Positions 32,909 to 34,316 of a stretch of DNA of 34,316 nucleotides are shown one piece after another (the stretch's first letter is position 1; the number at the start of each line of letters is the position of its first letter). The stretch is from assembly GCA_030835085.1 (NCBI GenBank), contig JAUQWQ010000105.1, positions 1-34,316 of the forward strand, given 5' to 3'. The DNA is from Ignavibacteria bacterium. Its GTDB lineage: Bacteria > Bacteroidota > Ignavibacteria > Tepidaquicellales > OLB5. A program made the translations under genes and the position numbers. Under the pieces are notes generated by a model. It was not told the origin of the DNA. It saw nothing but the letters and a program-made list of their open reading frames with translations, and ran no database searches.

Positions 32909-32948
32909 ATACCCCGTGCAAACCATAGCTTAATAGCTTTCAAATCGT

Positions 32949-32956
32949 TATTTTTG
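32949..32956 (+). promoter_or_regulatory. possible -7 element before the M16 peptidase
   Basis: TATTTTTG fits TAnnTTTG; no TTG lies 20 nt upstream. A perfect short palindrome CAGAGA-A-TCTCTG (32976-32988) sits about 20 nt downstream, near the expected transcription start, where an operator would act. Both are weak calls. Confidence 0.3.
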
Positions 32957-33029
32957 CAGTATTAATATACAACTACAGAGAATCTCTGCTCCCTCGGCAG
33001 TATCCAATTAAAATTAATTCTAATTATTT

Positions 33030-34316
33030 ATGACTGATATTTTTAAGTTTAAAATTTACCTGTTTCTGATCATTGTAATATCAATGTTTACTGTTAAAAA
33101 TTCCGCTTCACAGGTAAGAACAGTGACCGAAGGTAATTATACATATACAATAGTAGAAAATGACCCTACAAAAACAAGGATGTATAAACTTGATAATGGT
33201 TTAACGGTCTATATGACCGTTTACAAGAACCAGCCAAGGATACAGACTTATATTCCCGTAAAAACGGGAAGTAAAATGGATCCTGCGGATGCTACAGGAC
33301 TTGCACACTACCTTGAACACATGCTTTTCAAAGGAACAGATAAATTCGGCTCGAAAGATTATTCAAAAGAAAAACCGCTGGTAGATGAAATTATAAACCT
33401 GTATGAAAAATACCGCGGCACAAAAGATGAGAAGAAACGCAAACAGATCTATAGACAGATCGACAGCGTTTCAGGGCTTGCAGCCACATACGCCATTGCC
33501 AACGAATACGATAAAATGATGAGCATTATTGGTGCAACAGGAACAAATGCTTATACTTCTGTAGAGCAGACAGTATATACAAATGATATTCCTTCTAACG
33601 CACTTGAAAAATGGATAAAAATTGAAGCAGAAAGATTCCGCAACCCTGTAATGAGATTATTCCATACAGAACTTGAGGCGGTTTATGAAGAAAAGAACAT
33701 CAGCCTTGATGACGATAACGATAAGGTGTGGGATGAACTTTTTCTGAACCTCTTCCCTACTCATCAATACGGAACGCAGACTACTATTGGCACAATAGAT
33801 CATTTAAAGAATCCATCAATTAAGAAAGTTGTTAATTATTACAATACATATTATGTTCCTAACAATATGGCAATTGTACTTTCAGGTGATCTCGATCCCG
33901 AAAAGACAATTGAACTTATTGATAAATACTGGGGCTCAAAACCTTCGGGTAATGTCCCGACATTTGTTCCTGCTGTGGAAAAGCCGATCACCAAACCGAT
34001 TGAAAAAGATGTGTTCGGTCAGGAAGCAGAATACCTGATGATGTCATACAGATTCCCCGGAGCCAATACAAGGGAGAATGATATTGTAACAATGATAGAT
34101 ATGATACTTGCAAACAGCGCTGCAGGTTTACTTGACCTTAACCTGAACCAGAACCAGAAAGTTCTCGCATCAGGTTCATTTGTAGTTACCAATAAAGATT
34201 ATTCCGCGCACGTTCTGTATGGTAACCCCAGGGACGGACAGAAACTGGAACAGGTTAAATCACTGCTTCTGGAGCAAATTGAAAAAGTGAAAAAAGGAGA
34301 ATTCCCTGATTGGCTG
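33030..34316 (+). CDS. M16-family zinc metallopeptidase, 3' truncated by window edge
   Basis: 429 codons are present and the frame is open at the right edge; relatives of this form are about 900-1000 aa, so roughly half is seen. A signal peptide (about 1-27) indicates export. The inverted zinc motif H93-Y-L-E96-H97 and a downstream E-x-x-x-V-x-x-E (E214-E221, ligand probably E221) mark an active M16 subunit. A helical insertion (about 111-165, lysine/glutamate rich) separates the two, longer than in pitrilysin and typical of large Bacteroidota M16 proteins. It is likely a periplasmic peptidase for exported peptides. It begins 121 nt after the lipoprotein gene. Confidence 0.93.
   Translation, partial: MTDIFKFKIYLFLIIVISMFTVKNSASQVRTVTEGNYTYTIVENDPTKTRMYKLDNGLTVYMTVYKNQPRIQTYIPVKTGSKMDPADATGLAHYLEHMLFKGTDKFGSKDYSKEKPLVDEIINLYEKYRGTKDEKKRKQIYRQIDSVSGLAATYAIANEYDKMMSIIGATGTNAYTSVEQTVYTNDIPSNALEKWIKIEAERFRNPVMRLFHTELEAVYEEKNISLDDDNDKVWDELFLNLFPTHQYGTQTTIGTIDHLKNPSIKKVVNYYNTYYVPNNMAIVLSGDLDPEKTIELIDKYWGSKPSGNVPTFVPAVEKPITKPIEKDVFGQEAEYLMMSYRFPGANTRENDIVTMIDMILANSAAGLLDLNLNQNQKVLASGSFVVTNKDYSAHVLYGNPRDGQKLEQVKSLLLEQIEKVKKGEFPDWL

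Overview
The window is AT-rich chromosomal DNA from a Gram-negative bacterium of the Bacteroidota/Chlorobiota/Ignavibacteriota (FCB) group, most likely Ignavibacteria-like. Four secreted proteins end in an N-Y-P-N-P-F-N-P type A C-terminal sorting domain of the type IX secretion system (T9SS), and a fifth has a divergent version. Several intergenic regions carry Bacteroidota-type promoters (TTG, 20-21 nt, TAnnTTTG). Outer-membrane barrels and SPOR lipoproteins confirm a diderm. The lineage is inferred from these traits, not from any search.

Layout. 1-256: left edge, with a possible truncated gene on the minus strand. 257-4477 (minus): a surface aryl-sulfotransferase-like protein, a PhzF-family enzyme, a secreted T9SS cargo and a tiny protein that is almost only a sorting domain. 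The 307-nt gap 2804-3110 is packed with palindromes. 4621-8990 (minus): HtrA protease, then the tight group pfkB-mtnA-recO. 9160-11328 (plus): a secreted YCF48/BNR-like repeat protein with a sorting domain. 11504-16127 (plus): SPOR lipoprotein, barrel, barrel, SPOR lipoprotein, barrel, barrel; the four barrels are paralogues. This is the most unusual block here. 16195-18735 (minus): Lon protease. 18878-22839 (plus): membrane-bound heme/Fe-S oxidoreductase, metK and an EI24/CysZ-like membrane protein, meeting a small lipoprotein gene tail to tail. 23473-26135 (plus): a helical protein of unknown function, a zeta-toxin-like P-loop kinase overlapping a 53-codon gene, and a second nearly cargo-free sorting-domain protein. 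26137-28380: purL. 28471-32908: a predicted outer-membrane protein followed by an MlaE/MlaF/MlaD-type lipid transport operon and an overlapping Fn3-like lipoprotein. 33030-end: an M16 zinc peptidase cut by the right edge.

How the parts fit. Much of the window concerns the cell envelope: secretion to the surface (T9SS cargo), periplasmic quality control (HtrA), outer-membrane lipid traffic (Mla/MCE) and a probable outer-membrane/peptidoglycan module (SPOR plus barrels). The rest is core metabolism: S-adenosylmethionine synthesis (metK), methylthioribose salvage (mtnA), purines (purL), recombination repair (recO), cytosolic proteolysis (lon) and a quinone-linked Fe-S oxidoreductase. No tRNA, rRNA, CRISPR array, transposase or integrase was seen.
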